From: Glossina fuscipes
Lineage: Eukaryota > Arthropoda > Insecta > Diptera > Glossinidae
DNA length: 64,000 bases
NCBI RefSeq assembly: GCF_014805625.2
Contig: NW_023998465.1
Location: forward strand, 247,776 to 311,775
Direction: 5' to 3'
Shown here: piece by piece, positions 31,451 through 45,129 of the stretch
Position numbering within the stretch: the first letter of the stretch is position 1
Layout of the letters: each line of letters starts with the position of its first letter
Notes under the pieces: model-generated
The model's input: the letters and a program-made list of their open reading frames with translations, nothing else
Told to the model about the DNA's origin: nothing
Database searches by the model: none
Position numbers and translations under genes: made by a program

Positions 31451-34400
31451 CTAATCGGGGACTACCTGAATGGGTGGGAACATAAATCGGAGCAAGTTGC
31501 AGCGACGTAGACGATAAACTTTTCAAAGCTTCGATTAGAATATGTGTCCTCTAAGAGTTTGCACAAGTTATGAGTAAATTCAAATTAGGAACATTCTGAG
31601 AATAATTTTGTTTATATAGTTTCTTGATCACAGTATATTTCTATAGAAAAAAATTTAAAGTAATCTACAAGATTTTGTGCCATTTCACACTTCGCGAAGT
31701 AAACAATAAATAGCTTAACTTGGACAATTTTGGAAAAAAGGCACAAATCGAATATTAACAAAGCAGAGAAAGTAAAGAAAAAATGAAATGCAAAAAAAAT
31801 ATCATTATTAAGGAAGTTTTTTTTTTGCGCTATTCAATCGTGTTTCTGTTTTCTTGCTTGCACACCGACCTACTCTACTTCCATATCTTCTTTTGTCAAT
31901 GGTGTTTCTACTCTTTCGGGGTTCGTAAATGTTGTCTATTTTGTGTAAAAAAATGTATTTTATCAGCATATTTAACATGTTTACCTTACCTTAATATTTC
32001 CATTAATTCTAAAATCGTTAGATATACACAGTTCCTCGCTAGTTTCGCTTAATTTTATTTTGCAATCGTAAAAATTTACGTCGACATATTTACTGCAAAT
32101 CTTCTAAATTGAATTCCGTGCTTTTAACATTTTATCCATTTCGTTTCCTTTTTAGTTGTTGTTAAACTTTTTTACTCACTAAATTTTGTATTTGTTTATT
32201 AATTTTTCCTTCTTTAATTTTTGGTTTTGTTCAGCCGTTTCAGCTTACATGTTTTCTCTTATAAATGTCACTCTAAACAGCGAATACTAACATAGAACAA
32301 CCATTACTAATGTCGAAGTTAAGCTCGTTCATTTGCGTGTATTTCGACAAATATGGGAAAGTGCATTTAACAGCTGTTGGGCCTATATGATACCAAAAAA
32401 TCGATAGTCATTAATGCTGAATGCTATGACATACGCGAAACCAACCGAAAAACACAAATATAAGCTGACCTTGACGTACTCGATTATCCCCTAGTTGAAA
32501 TTTTTGAGCTGAGCTGACGTGAATGCTATAGCATTCATTTAATAGAAAACATGAAAAAAGAGAAAATCTGCTATATTATAAAAAATAATTGACTTTATAA
32601 TATGAATATTATAATTTGTGTCACTTTGCAAGACAATGAAAACGGAATCTGTAGTATCCACGTCCGCGAAAGCGTTAACGAGTATTAAAGAGAGAGATCA
32701 ACGAATTATTTTGTAAGGAGCAGCTAAAAAAGCAAAGAATTGGTAGTAGCCATTCAACACTTTAAAAAAGTTCTCAAAAGAATGTATGAAGATATTATTT
32801 TTAAGTTTTTTTATTAAATTGTAATAAAAAATTAATAGCGTTACGGTTCTTTATATTTGTAAAGATTCCCTATGAATTCTCTCTAGGCATGACCAAGTGT
32901 TTGATAGTGCTTTGTCCTAGCTGCTCTGCTTCAGAACGCCAAGTCTGTCTGAATCTTAAAAATGCCTAACGAGTTCGGCATGAAACAGTCCCCAATAAAA
33001 ATAGTTTTTTGGCGGATTAATACGCTTTGTTGAATTGTTTTAATACAATTGACTTTCTTTATTTCTGGTAGCGCTATTTATACTCAACTCTACAGGTACT
33101 ATAATGCTAACTTAATGAAAAATAATAATTATTTTGATTGGGGCGCCTAGCATTGCATTTCGTAATGCGATACTCGAATTTGCATAATTCTGCCACAGTT
33201 CAAAGTGGATACATATAACGATATGCGATCACACTACAAAATAACCTTTTACATATTTTTTTATGAATTTCCCTTTTATTTTTATAAAGAAGTAAATATT
33301 TCCTTATCCATAATTACAACATATTTACGCAAGTTGCTCTCACTTTTTTCTTACGGAAATCGGTGGAGACAGTTTGGAAATCTATTTCGACATCACCGTT
33401 GTTTTATAATACGCCATATATAAATTATATAAAAAACCAAGAATTGGATATTGTCTTATTTCCTTAAATTATTATTTGTTTGCAATGGAACTGAAAGAAT
33501 ATATAAATTTCCCGGACGTAACAGCAATTTTTACCTGTTCAAAAACTAATTACTGCGGAAATCAACGAGCTAAACGTTTAACGCGATTTAATCACAAAGT
33601 ACGCAGAATTACGACAAATGATATTAAATCAACAAATATAACGTACAATTAGTATTTTTAACACTAGAACTATCGAGTATGTCTTTTGATTCTCTTCAAT
33701 GTTCGAACTTCAAAATAAACGACTACCAAACTTTTTTATTAATGTTCATTTATATGAAAAGACCTTTAAGTACCTCGAATAATTTTCAGTATTAGTTAAC
33801 AGAGCGAGATTATTTTAAAAGTGGTCCTGGGCGAACATCTGAATAACGGTTTTCTTGGAAAAGTCTTCGGAAGAACGAGGATATATTAGGCCGAGTCATA
33901 AATAACTTCCAATTCAGGAAAGTAGAATATATTGTTCGTATTTACTCACTATAAGTTAACGAAACAGACGAGTCTTTGTTCTTACTATAAAGGTAAGGAT
34001 TCATTTAGACTTCTGTCAATTGTTTTATATGGTGCGCGTTACATTCAACTGTTATTCTTAACCTGCGAAATGGAGAGTCAAAAGTGCATATTCGATGTGT
34101 AATGCTTTAGGAATTTCAAAAAGGCAATGGCGCGAAGGCGGCAGCTGAAAAAGTATGCAGAATAAGGAGTTAAAATTGAAGACCAGTTTTCTGATCCCGT
34201 GAGAGCAGACCTGTCATAAAAATTAATAAACAGTTTATTACAAAAAGTGAACATGCTTAAAGCACATAGCAAAACTTTAAATGCGTTTTCTCCGAAACAC
34301 GATTGTTCAAAACGTGACGCCAAAAATTTTGATTCTTTGCAATCAAGTCTTTTTATAAATTATTTTTCGAAAGATCATTCAAATCTTATTTAGTAGCTAG

Positions 34401-36923
34401 AGCTTGCCTCTTTTGGCGAAATTTGAACGGTTCAATTCTAATCTTGAATATGTAAAATATTCTTTAACTACCATATCTTCAATTCAAAAACAAAAACAAG
34501 TCCTTTCATAGGATTACCACTTGGAGTATTCGTTGTTGCTGTATTCTGTATTAATCTTTTTTTATTTACCGTAAACTCGCTCAAAACTTTTAAGCACTTC
34601 AAGTTTATTTTTAATAAACATATAGATAACAATCAGTCCGCTCTATATAAGTGCCACCAAATAACCACAGCTATAAGTATATATAAATGTGTACTGTATA
34701 TGTAATGTATATAAAAATTCGCACGCAATTAGTTTGTAACTGAATTGAATTGAAAGTAACCCTACTTGTTACAGATTAAAAATTTTTAGGAATGATTTCA
34801 TAAATATTTATTGTAAAACAATCGTATCAAAATAACGTTAATAGAATAAGGACCGACGAAACTGCGTGAAGACCTCTGATTTATGTTAGATTTAATTGAA
34901 GTATTTACTAGATAAATTTTTTTTAAACGGCCCCCAATTGACAAAACTTTTTAAGCGTACTATTCTCAGAGGACTTTGATTTTATACGCCGAATTATGGA
35001 ATCGGACAAGAGTGAAACTGCAGGTATACGAATTTTAAATACCAGGCATAGTATTCGTTTTTCGTTTCATTTCCATTGAACAGTTCTTGATCTCACTTTT
35101 ACAAACAATTCTCTCATTTTGTTCCCTTTCTTATAAAATCGGCAAATTAAGCGGATTAACTAACGCATGGTAAGTAATGGTGGTTACAAATATTAAATTG
35201 TTAAACCATGAGAAACTGAATGACGGGCGATTGGCAGCAAACGAAACACTCAGTAAAACGCATCGAAAATAAATATACACGCAACAGAGACAAGAAATTG
35301 AGAGGAAGAAATCGACGCTAACCCAAAAATGGGATTGGCTGCCCCAATTCTATAGTGCAGCGATATAAAAACAAGCTTATGATTACTGCGTATGAAATCT
35401 AATTTTAAAAAAGTGAAATGCTTCTTAAAAATACGACTTTTACGCTTCCAAATCTTACAGTAGCTTATCAAGCATAAACGGTTCAGCACTTTCACAAATT
35501 GCTTGTTGGCCCCGAAATCATCTGCTTTATCAACAAACTATGTTATGTGGTGAGCAATATACACACATCTACGCATCTGAACAAAGATTTCAAAATAGCG
35601 CAGAAACAAGCATAAAGCAAAATGAAATAATAACTACTTAACAAATAAAATAACAAAAACTTAAAAAATCACCATAAAATTGCAAATTTTCAATAACTTT
35701 TTATTGTGAGGTTGAAAATTGCGAACATGTTTACACCGGTTGCTGTTCTGATTGCTTTCAAAAGTTTTTTCTAATGAATTTATGTATTTTGCCAAAACAA
35801 AATTATTTGTAATTTTCAAAAAAAAAAAAAAAAAAAAATACAGGAAAGCAATATTTAAAGTTGGCCTTGAAAAAGCTTTCCGGAGATAGTAAGATTAGAG
35901 CACTTTCTACCTAGCTTAGTTATTTTAAAGTCTACTGTGTGTACACAAACTTAATTTTTTACGCAGTGTTTTAATAGATCTAGAATTAGAAAAAAAAGGG
36001 AGCTTTTCCGACGTATTTTGAACCTTTATTTCGATATCTGCAACCACGCCCTTTATTTAAAGTCACATTCTTGATATTCTTGTTCGTATAATTTAGGTAA
36101 AATTTTTAATATTCCAGCGGATTGTTCCAAATTGTCGGGAATATTTTCAGTTTAAGTTTAAAACCATCGTAAGGCCATCTACGTTTATTTTCGAGCCGAG
36201 CGATGATCTTTATGTTACCTCAAATTTTCAACAAAATGTATTTTAGATTATTTGCAACACAACTGAAAATACTTTGGACTTTGTTTGAAATAAAACTACC
36301 TTCATTTCTGCTCTCTTTTTCGACCTTGTCTCTTATCCAAACTGCAAGAATTTCATTCCGCCCAGAAGTTTTCCATGTTCGATTAATATAGTTGTATTAT
36401 TTGCTTAATTGGGTACACAGAAAATTTCTCACGATCCTGAAGGCCACACATGTTGTGGAGCCACTAATTATCAAAGCAATGAAATTTGCACCTATACCAG
36501 TTCAAAACCTGTAAGGAAGAAGACAATCACGAGTTTATGGCTCACTATCTCTCTTCTAGTCTTGTCAAAGAGACTTATACCCGTATAGATTTCTCTAATT
36601 TTTTATTTAAATTATATTGCATAATGGTTAACATTAACTTCAAAAGCATTCAAAAATGTAATGAATTGTATCGTAGTTTGATGTCAAATTTGAGTGCTCA
36701 GCGGATTAATGAAGAAATACAATTACTTGCGAATACAAGGAGTACGTGACCTACTGATACCGCACCATAATGATGGCGTAAAATTTTGCTGTAAGAAATC
36801 TGGTTAATTTAATTAATTAATGTGCGAATACGTACAAAAAACAATTTCCTCATAAAAAGGTGAATTTGTTATTAGAATTTCGTTGCGTTATGAGTTGGAA
36901 ATAAAAACCTCGTCCCGAATTCT
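31451..36923. other. AT-rich interval without recognisable genes
   Basis: No frame exceeds about 90 codons and none shows a known motif on either strand. Short homopolymer runs occur, including about 21 As near 35818-35838. Nothing supports exons, tRNAs or a mobile element, though old unrecognisable repeats are likely. Confidence 0.35.
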
Positions 36924-37181
36924 TTGTTCTTTTTGTAAATTGGTAAAAAAATTTGGAGCAACGATTATATAAATGTTGATTTCTTGAGTTTTTAAAAAGC
37001 AAGTATACGATTTGGAGCGAATTTCGAATACTTTATCTGATCAACAAATTTTTTGTTCTTTTTGTAAATTGGTAAAAAAATTTGGAGCAACGATTATATA
37101 AATGTTGATTTCTTGAGTTTTTAAAAAGCAAGTATACGATTTGGAGCGAATTTCGAATACTTTATCTGATCAACAAATTTT
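36924..37181. repeat. Perfect 129-bp tandem duplication
   Basis: Copies 36924-37052 and 37053-37181 appear identical base for base (start TTGTTCTTTTTGTAAATTGG, end ATCAACAAATTTT). The sequence is AT-rich and non-coding. Complete identity means a very recent duplication or an assembly error. Confidence 0.95.
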
Positions 37182-40100
37182 TTAATATTTATGGGCGACG
37201 CAATTGACGTATGAGTACAAATTTTACTCCTAATTTTGCGGTTGAGGTAATAAATATTCGACACAATACTTTGGACGATCATCGGAGTGGATTAAAAAAT
37301 ATATGCGAAAGTGTTGTGCTATTTCAGATCACATTTTTTTCCATCTTGATCTATAGAGGTGTCGCCCAAAATAAGGCAAAGTTTCAGTATCGTGTCTTAA
37401 TTTTTGTTAATCCCTGGAATCCATCACTAGGCGAGAACGATGAACGGATTCACTGATCAAATTTCTAAATATTTGATTGGATCACTTGGTAAATACGGCT
37501 GTCTGTTACAAAAGGAATTCCAGAGTAAGTATACCTAAATTCGTCAATGGCGGATATAAAAACTTAATTTATTATTTATGCTAATTTAATAAAATCAGAA
37601 GAAGAGAAAAAATTCCAGTTTTTCATAATTTATAACTTAAGAATAGTAAAAGCATGAAACAGTAAAAATATGAATCCATGTAAAATGAAAAAATTCTGAC
37701 TTTTTTTATTAAGTTTTTATAATAATTTATTAACGTTTTGTTTATTAAATGTTTTTAATGAAATAGTTTTTTAATGTGATTTGTGTTTGCATATTATGAA
37801 CAAAAATTTGTGATGTTTTCAAATTTTAAGTGTTCTTTTATTTAGAGTTCATTAAAGACGTTTATACACATCCACATACTTATAATATAATTTTAGTGAC
37901 AGCGCAGAAGATGCTTTGTGTGGAGGAGCGCTATAAATTTAGGCTCTTCGTTTATATATTGTATTTTCTATTTCTATATCGTCCATAGAGCAATTCGACA
38001 TAGATATTATTGACTAAGATGAAATTCTAACCCAACTACACATTTTCGTTTTTCTTTGTTCGTTCGCTGGTCAATTAATGTTGTTCTGCATTTTTGCTCA
38101 ACCACGCGTATTATGGCAAACTTAAACCGACCAATCGCAATCATTTGATTCAGCTCAAAATGTCGAGCTCATAAGAAATGAGAAATTGATGGCCCGCTCT
38201 ATTTACTCTATAATATAATCGAAAAAATGGTAGAATTGTGATGAGTATTCAAACTTTGGAATGTTGCTAATCACAACGGATTTAATTTTTACTTCTAGGT
38301 ATATCATTTATACTCATCAATATTAAATTCATAAGCCATTGACTAGAATGTATGTTTATATTCTTGCTTTGCTTGTTAATGCTACTTACATATTCTATTT
38401 ACTTTATGAAAACTAACAGAAATGTCGGTGATGAGTTTTCAAACTTACTCATGGAGCAAAAACGCGGAGATTTTAAGGAAAGTCTTTGCTTTCTTTTTGC
38501 TTTATTTTGCTTTGCAGTCAAAATAAAACAGTTCGTCGCAGAGAATATCTTAGGATAAACAATTCGATCATTTTTAAATAAATTTGTATGTTTAGAAATT
38601 AAGACAAGGAGATAATTCCGCCCTGAACTAATATTGGAAGTCTTTTTATCCCTTCAGATATTTAAAGAAAGTTTCATCTTATACCCGGTATAGAAAGCTC
38701 CACCGATAAGTATTCTTTATATTAAAAAAGTGTTCTTAGAATCTTTTCGTAAGTTATCGCAAGCCAAATCCAGCTAAATGCTCTGTATATTAAAATAAAG
38801 TATGCAATAAAATTAAAGTTATTTGGGGACGAAGTTAGGATACGTATCAGTTTTGGGGGACACATATGCATAGGCTTGAATCGACGCTTATCGTACTTTC
38901 AAATGAACTTAGTTTCACAAATGACTAAATGTGGTTAAATTCTTTTTTTTTTCTTTCCAACCGATGAGAGCAAGCTGATTAAGTATTAACAAGGTCAAAT
39001 TTATTATAAAGAATGACTTGGTGAGTAAAATTTGTGCTTTACAATATAGGTAATGACTGCCTGTAAAGCATGATAAAAATTATTTGAAAGGTAGACATAC
39101 CTATGCTAAAGTAATTGTTGTTGCTTTGCGATTTGCAATTCGTATTCGCCAATCATCATCCATATTATCAAGACGACCCGAAAAGGCACAGGCTATTAAA
39201 TTCGAAAAAAAAGGCTGAGCAACGACTAAATCAATCCAAAGTTTAGGTTGGCGACGGTATTACACGTATATACTCATGCATATATGTGTGCATTAAACTG
39301 CGCTAATGAACATTGGGTGAGTAATGTATGTACATATAGATGTGTATGTAAATATTGTAAACAACAGCGGAAAATGGCGTTTCAGAATATCATGTTTTAT
39401 AACGAGGTTGCGATCTTTGTTCGCATTTCTAATAAGAATAAGCAAAATTTTTAAAGACTTTTACATATAAGCTTATTTCTACGTTTATGTTTGTAGAATA
39501 TTGAGAAAAGCTGTGCTTTTACTGCAATAGAAGCCTTCACATTTGCGTAATTTTGGTAATACTAATGCTATCCGGCCATATTATGGTGCTTTTAAAACAT
39601 GAGCGTTGATAAGTGAAATAAAGAACAATATGGCATTTATTAATTAACGAAATTCTAAATTATAAATTACGAATGGCCGCCACAGTTCATCCTATGGCGT
39701 TGATGCATTAAGCTGAACAAATGGCGACAAAGCTCGGATTGACACTTTGTTTGTACTTGTTGGGTTGTGAAGAGGATTACACACCTTGAGCTGCCACAAT
39801 CTGGCTAGATTCTCCCTACTGTCTTCAAATGATGGGACTAAAGTAGTCTATTAAGATAATTGATTAATAGGAAGGGCTTTGCTATCCGTTATGGTAATGA
39901 TTCCACACCTCTTTAATAACTTTGCAAAAAGACGTATTAGTTCAATAAAGTTAGTTTAAAATACACCAAAAAATTGTTTGAATTTTGATGAAACACGCCA
40001 TGAAGCTTTTTCTGTTATCTAACACCAATTTTATATGATAAGTGACGCACGTCTATAAAGATAGATTGAAGAAAGAGTTAAAAGCCTTTATAATTGTAAA

Positions 40101-42349
40101 ACGAGTTTAACAAAAAATTGCAGCACTGAAGGCGTTCTCCCGAAGAATCTGTATTAAAATTTGGAATTACTCTTTTTGTGTAATTACGAATATTCGAATG
40201 TACTTTTAATCTCAATTTAATTTCAAATTATTTATTATTATTTATTTCTAACTACAAACATTGTAATGGTCACATCCATTGCGCAAACAAAACACTGTTA
40301 GTAAATAATATTTAAATTAACTTATCAAAAATGCCTCCTGCATTTCACTAATGGTATTTGTTAGATATTGCAAGAAATTCAAAGGGAACCGATAAAAACA
40401 GTGTTATTACGCTGTTTGCGAATATGTTACTTCACGAAAAATGCGTGTAAATCTTAACAATTTGGCGCAGACATGTTTATTTTATAGCGATCAATTTATG
40501 TATTTTTTGCACTAGCCTGCAGTCGCAATAAAAACGGTCCGCCATTTTTAAATATTGTTTCTCATTCAGACTCTCCAAGATAGAATTGATGCGAAATGAT
40601 AGAAAATACTGAAATAAAACTTATAAACCGTCGACTTTTAAATTAACAGAAATACTTTTTAAAATGTGCTAAAGAACTTAACGTATTAGAGAAGTTGGAA
40701 ATCATCAAGCAAAATATTCTGCTATTATTTCCCAGCAGTATAGTCTTCTCTGAATACGCGGGACAAATCTCGAAATTTCGAAAAGAGTGTTTCTTTGAAA
40801 TCATCGACTTTTTCTACATAATTTAGAAACATTTAAAGTATCTATTAACCCAATAAATAAAAATGTATTTTCTGAAAAATTTTTTTAATTTCGCTCTAAA
40901 TATTCTCTATTTTAAATTAATCTCTATATGTTAACTTGTGTTTATGAAACTAAATTCAAGTTATTAAAAATTATGTACAAGGCAATAACTCAAAAAAGAG
41001 TATAAGAGAGGAAAAAGTTATAGTACATTATAAATATAAATTACGTGTAGAAGTAATGATTATAATATAAGGTTATAAAGATGAACTATAAATTTAATAC
41101 ATTACAAATAATAATTATACTGGATTGCTCCAGTTTAACTTTTTAATGTTATATTATTATCATAAGTCTGTAAAGACTTCCCGATATTGACGATATAACG
41201 TATCTAAAAATAAGGGCCGTAGTTTTCACATAAGTCGCTTAAGACTAACCTTTGATACTAGCCTCAATCACCCATCCCAGGATGGAACGCTGTGATCATA
41301 CAATGTAATGGAGCAGAATATCATATCAATTTGAGCAAATAGGCTTCCTTTATACGAATGTTTTGTTCTGGAAAAATTCCAAAAAAAAATCTATTTTTAA
41401 TTCTTTTTGTGAAAGTATCTTATAAAAACTTATGTATATGTATATATATATAGCAATAGTTTCGAACGAAGTTCTTCATTCGAATCAAACGCTGCAGTTG
41501 TGCTCGATATATCCGTCATATGTACTGATAATCGTATATTTGATCACGATCGTAATAAACATGAAACGCCTTTCACCGAGCAGCGATGAAAACTTGCGAA
41601 AATGATACGCAATTTGAATTTAAACTTTTGCGTGTTGTACGGATTTACGGTCTGAATTTTCACTATGCCATACGATAATTGTAATTACTTTTTAGGAATA
41701 AAACCGAAGAGTTTTTATTGTATAAATATGTAATATGGATTTCATTATTACTTTTTTTGGACGGTTTTTTCAAAAAATTGTCTAGACTTTTTTCATCATC
41801 ATTTTCAACATACCACCATATTATGCATATATTTTTTTACTTGATTTCTATTTTGCACGGATTTGTAAAAAATGCAAACACCGCATAAAAAACAGTTGTG
41901 TTTATTTGCTTAATTCTACATAATTATAAATGCAATAAATGAAGAGTATTAGAATTCAAAAAATTTAATATGATGTACGTAATGAAGGAAAATCTGTAAA
42001 TAAATATTTCCGATTAAAGTTAAATACCAAAGCCTGGCTTGTAAAGTAGGTTACGCTCTAAGGTTTGCAAGAAGTTGATTTATGTAAACTTTATCTGATA
42101 AATGACAGTTAAATATGGGCTTTTTTTTGTTACAATTTAATAGTTTTTTTTATTTTGCGACATTGCAAATTTTTGCAATTTGCAACATTTTGACTAGGCT
42201 TAGGGCAGAATTACCCTTACTCGGCGGGCATAAAATATAGTTGATTTAAAAACGACTTTACATAAAAGAATCTTGCTTACACTACCCAGTTTACAATTTC
42301 TATTTGTGGATGAGTGTAGCATTTTGAGGACAATACAATTTTCTTTCGA
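37182..42349. other. AT-rich interval without recognisable genes
   Basis: Same character as the preceding AT-rich interval: short frames without motifs, simple TA-rich runs (for example near 41430-41450). No repeat family seen elsewhere in the window was recognised here. Confidence 0.35.
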
Positions 42350-43205
42350 TATGCTAAAAATGATTGCAGCAGATTAACATCTTGTCGAGTGTAACTTTCA
42401 AGTACTTAACGTCATCAGCAAAAGGAAATTCATGGCCATGAACTGTCAAACTGTCTACATTTAACTGAATTTTCCTTTTATTTATGTAATTAAATATTAT
42501 ACCTGTCGCAATTTGCAACTTCTTAAATATTTCACGGTATAGCGGCATTAACAGCGTATAAATCAATGGGACGATGATTAAGTTTAGCGAAGTCAGAACA
42601 AAAAATCGAAAGCAATCGTAATAGTTGCAAGAATAAATAATAAATCAGAAAACTGATCTAAAACAAAAAGGCAGAACTATTGATCAGACAAAAAGTTTCA
42701 GATTAATTTAACTTCAAGAACCGGGAATTAAAATCAGACCATTATGCCGAACTATACCGATCAATATCAAAAAGTTTTTCAACCTCAAAGAGAGCTAGGA
42801 TAGTGGATAGAAAAGCGTTAAATTTGGAGTCATATTTTCCTAGAAACTTTTTTCTAATAATTTGCTTTCCATAAACCTTTCAAAGATTTTGCTTAATGAA
42901 CTGAAGAGACGATTGAGTCAATAATTGTTGTGGTCGGTTTGGCTTGCTTAGAAAGGGAAATAAGTTCAGCCGATCTCCAAATATTCGGAAAATATCGGAG
43001 TTTGATGCATAAGTTGATTATACAAATGAAAAATCGAATTCCTTCGTGGAAAATGTTTTTTAGACCTATATTTTCGATTTTAACCATATCTAGAGATTTT
43101 CTTTGGCGTGTTTCATGTACCAAACAGTACACAATATCGCCGCTTTCGTGGCCGTCGTTCGTACATGAACTAAAATTGAGTCCAGTCTCGCCACCGCAGA
43201 ATTAA
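42350..43205 (-). mobile_element. Jockey-like LINE reverse transcriptase remnant (minus)
   Basis: From right to left on the minus strand: a piece at 43132-42893 with NIGLKNIFHEGIRFFICIIN, LRYFPNIWRSAELISLSKQA and KPTT, matching the region before RT motif A in Jockey-group elements (LK-LP..., YFP-W--A-VI-I-KP-KP), then a deletion, then 42566-42354 with NKRKIQLNVDSLTVHGHEFP and DDVKYLKVTLDK, matching the VKYLG-HLD block. The catalytic FADD region is missing. Sequence and motifs differ from the CR1-like family of LINEs A-I. Confidence 0.7.
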
Positions 43206-43619
43206 CCATACGGTCACTAGTAAGATAGATAGCTTAAATCACAAAACTCTTGATGACTTCGTGCAAATCTTTCTAAAAAAAAATTGTACCATCTTAGTAC
43301 TTAAGAGGCGGAATGACATTGGGATTTTTACGCAGCAACTTGCTGATATTCCGAAATGGCTCGCTTCTTGCATCTAAAGCCCATCCTTTGGGATTCCAAA
43401 ATACGTTTCTGAACTAAAAAATTTCATTCCTGATCAGGGGTATGTAATTAAGCGCGTTTATATACATCGCCTTTTCAGTAGCTTTACCACGATCTATTAC
43501 AAAACACCAAAAGCTTAGTGACTTTATTTTTTATGAAGAAATCAACATTACCCTTAACTGGGGTGAATGTTTGTTTAGGTCAGACATTCATTATTTGAAC
43601 CGATTTTACATAAGCTTTA

Positions 43620-44570
43620 TAATGCAGAGATGGTTTTGCACGACAGAAAACCAAAGGGGTCGATATTCTGAACATATCTGAAAGTACTTACCCTTTTGTT
43701 ATTAGTCAACTACATTCTAGTATATTGACATTTTATTTGAAAGTATTATTGGAAGTATCCCATTGAAAACCTAATGTGTTTACTTCACGTGGTTCCTCTC
43801 TATTAAAGAGGGTTGATATTTCTCTAACTTCAAAACTGATTGTTCCCAATAATTCGGATATTATTTCTTAAAATTAAGCCAGTCTTCTTTGGACATATAA
43901 GCCACAAATTTATTGGCTTGACCCATCTTAATCCAACATACCAAGAAGAAAAAAAAAATATCCGTCTTCTTCAAAATTTGAAAAATGTCTTTTTCGATTT
44001 GCACAGCTAGACGAGCATCTGGTGCACAATACGCTAAGTCACATACTTAAAAATGTTGTCAGGTTTTAGAAACCTTAGAGAATCATGACTTGTTTTCTAC
44101 AACTATTTTTTTAACATTCTCGTAACCGGTAATGGTGTTCATGAGGTATCATAACTACCATGACTTGGTAGTTCTGATACTTCTACTGTTTGGTATAATG
44201 GGCCTTTTCCCCGAAGTAACCTTTCCGATGTTTGCCATCTGAGTGTGTCAAGATTTCTCTATACATCAGCGATTCTAGCGATCCAATTTGATGTTCTTGA
44301 ATTTGCAGGTGAGTATTATATAAATTATTTTCTGGTGTAGGGCCAACCATAAATAAGTATATTGTCTTTTAGGGATGTCTAGTTGTTAGCGGATGCGTCA
44401 ACGACTACGCCAATCTTGCTGTCATGAGATGAAAAAAAACTTTTTTTATCAGCGTTAATTAAGACTACTTGTATATGTTTCAAATCGAGATAATTTTGCC
44501 CAAATTTCTTGTATGCTTCATTGCGCTGTAGCCTGAAAATTTCTCGAGGCAGTGGTTCTTGAATCATCCA
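43620..44570 (-). pseudogene. BEL/Pao reverse transcriptase remnant
   Basis: HDSKIGVVVDASANN (about 44425-44382) matches the R-VFDAS box that opens BEL/Pao reverse transcriptase. YREILTHSDGKH (about 44258) matches KMYRQI-V-P-D, with motif A Asp decayed. APDARLAVQIEKDIFQILKK (about 44030-43970) fits the helix after the YVDD box. TLGFQWDTSNNTF (about 43785) and ITKG-VLSDMFRIS (about 43720) match the typical K-LG--W and TKR-VLS-I--I-DPLG region. Frame changes occur between blocks. Confidence 0.7.
43890..43963 (+). mobile_element. 74-bp 3' end of an I-like LINE with 8-bp target duplication
   Basis: TGGACATATAAGCCACAAAT and TATTGGCTTGACCCATCTTA match, with about a quarter of bases changed, the 3' end of the I-like LINE near 26672-26611 (minus). 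It ends in a poly-A-like GAAGAAAAAAAAAAT. It is flanked by GTCTTCTT on both sides (43882-43889 and 43964-43971), a target-site duplication. It is thus a severely 5'-truncated insertion inside BEL/Pao reverse transcriptase. Confidence 0.8.
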
Positions 44571-45129
44571 AATTATTTCTGTTGTCTTCGATTGGTAATC
44601 TTACGACATCAAGTTCAAATATCCGGTTTTACATTGCCTAGATAATGATATTCACGCGACGCTCTGCAATAACTAAATGTCGTTTTCTACTGACTTTCTT
44701 TTCCGTTTTCCGGACACATTGCGACTGCTTGGTTGTATTGTTGTTTTTCCGTTTTCATCCAGCCAGATAAGTTATTTTATTTGCTAAGCAGCATGGCACA
44801 AAAAAAGTCAGCGGCCTCTATAATAACGACGGCATCTGGATTTTTATGCTAACAACATGCAAATTTTACGTCTTCCAAATAATTTAGCTTAAAGTCGCAA
44901 CTTTCATGAGGCAAGCTGTTGTGTTAGGTTGGATAGACAGATTCTAATCATACTAACTTCCTGCTTTCCTACTCACGATTTCCCGATCGGACTCATATCT
45001 CTCTTTATTTTCGATTGTAGTCGTTGTAAGCACATTTCAAAAATGATTGCCCTTTCCGATTCATTGCGTCGTGCCACAATTTTTCAGTCAGTAAGATTAT
45101 GCACGATTGCTTATAATATTGTACTGTGT

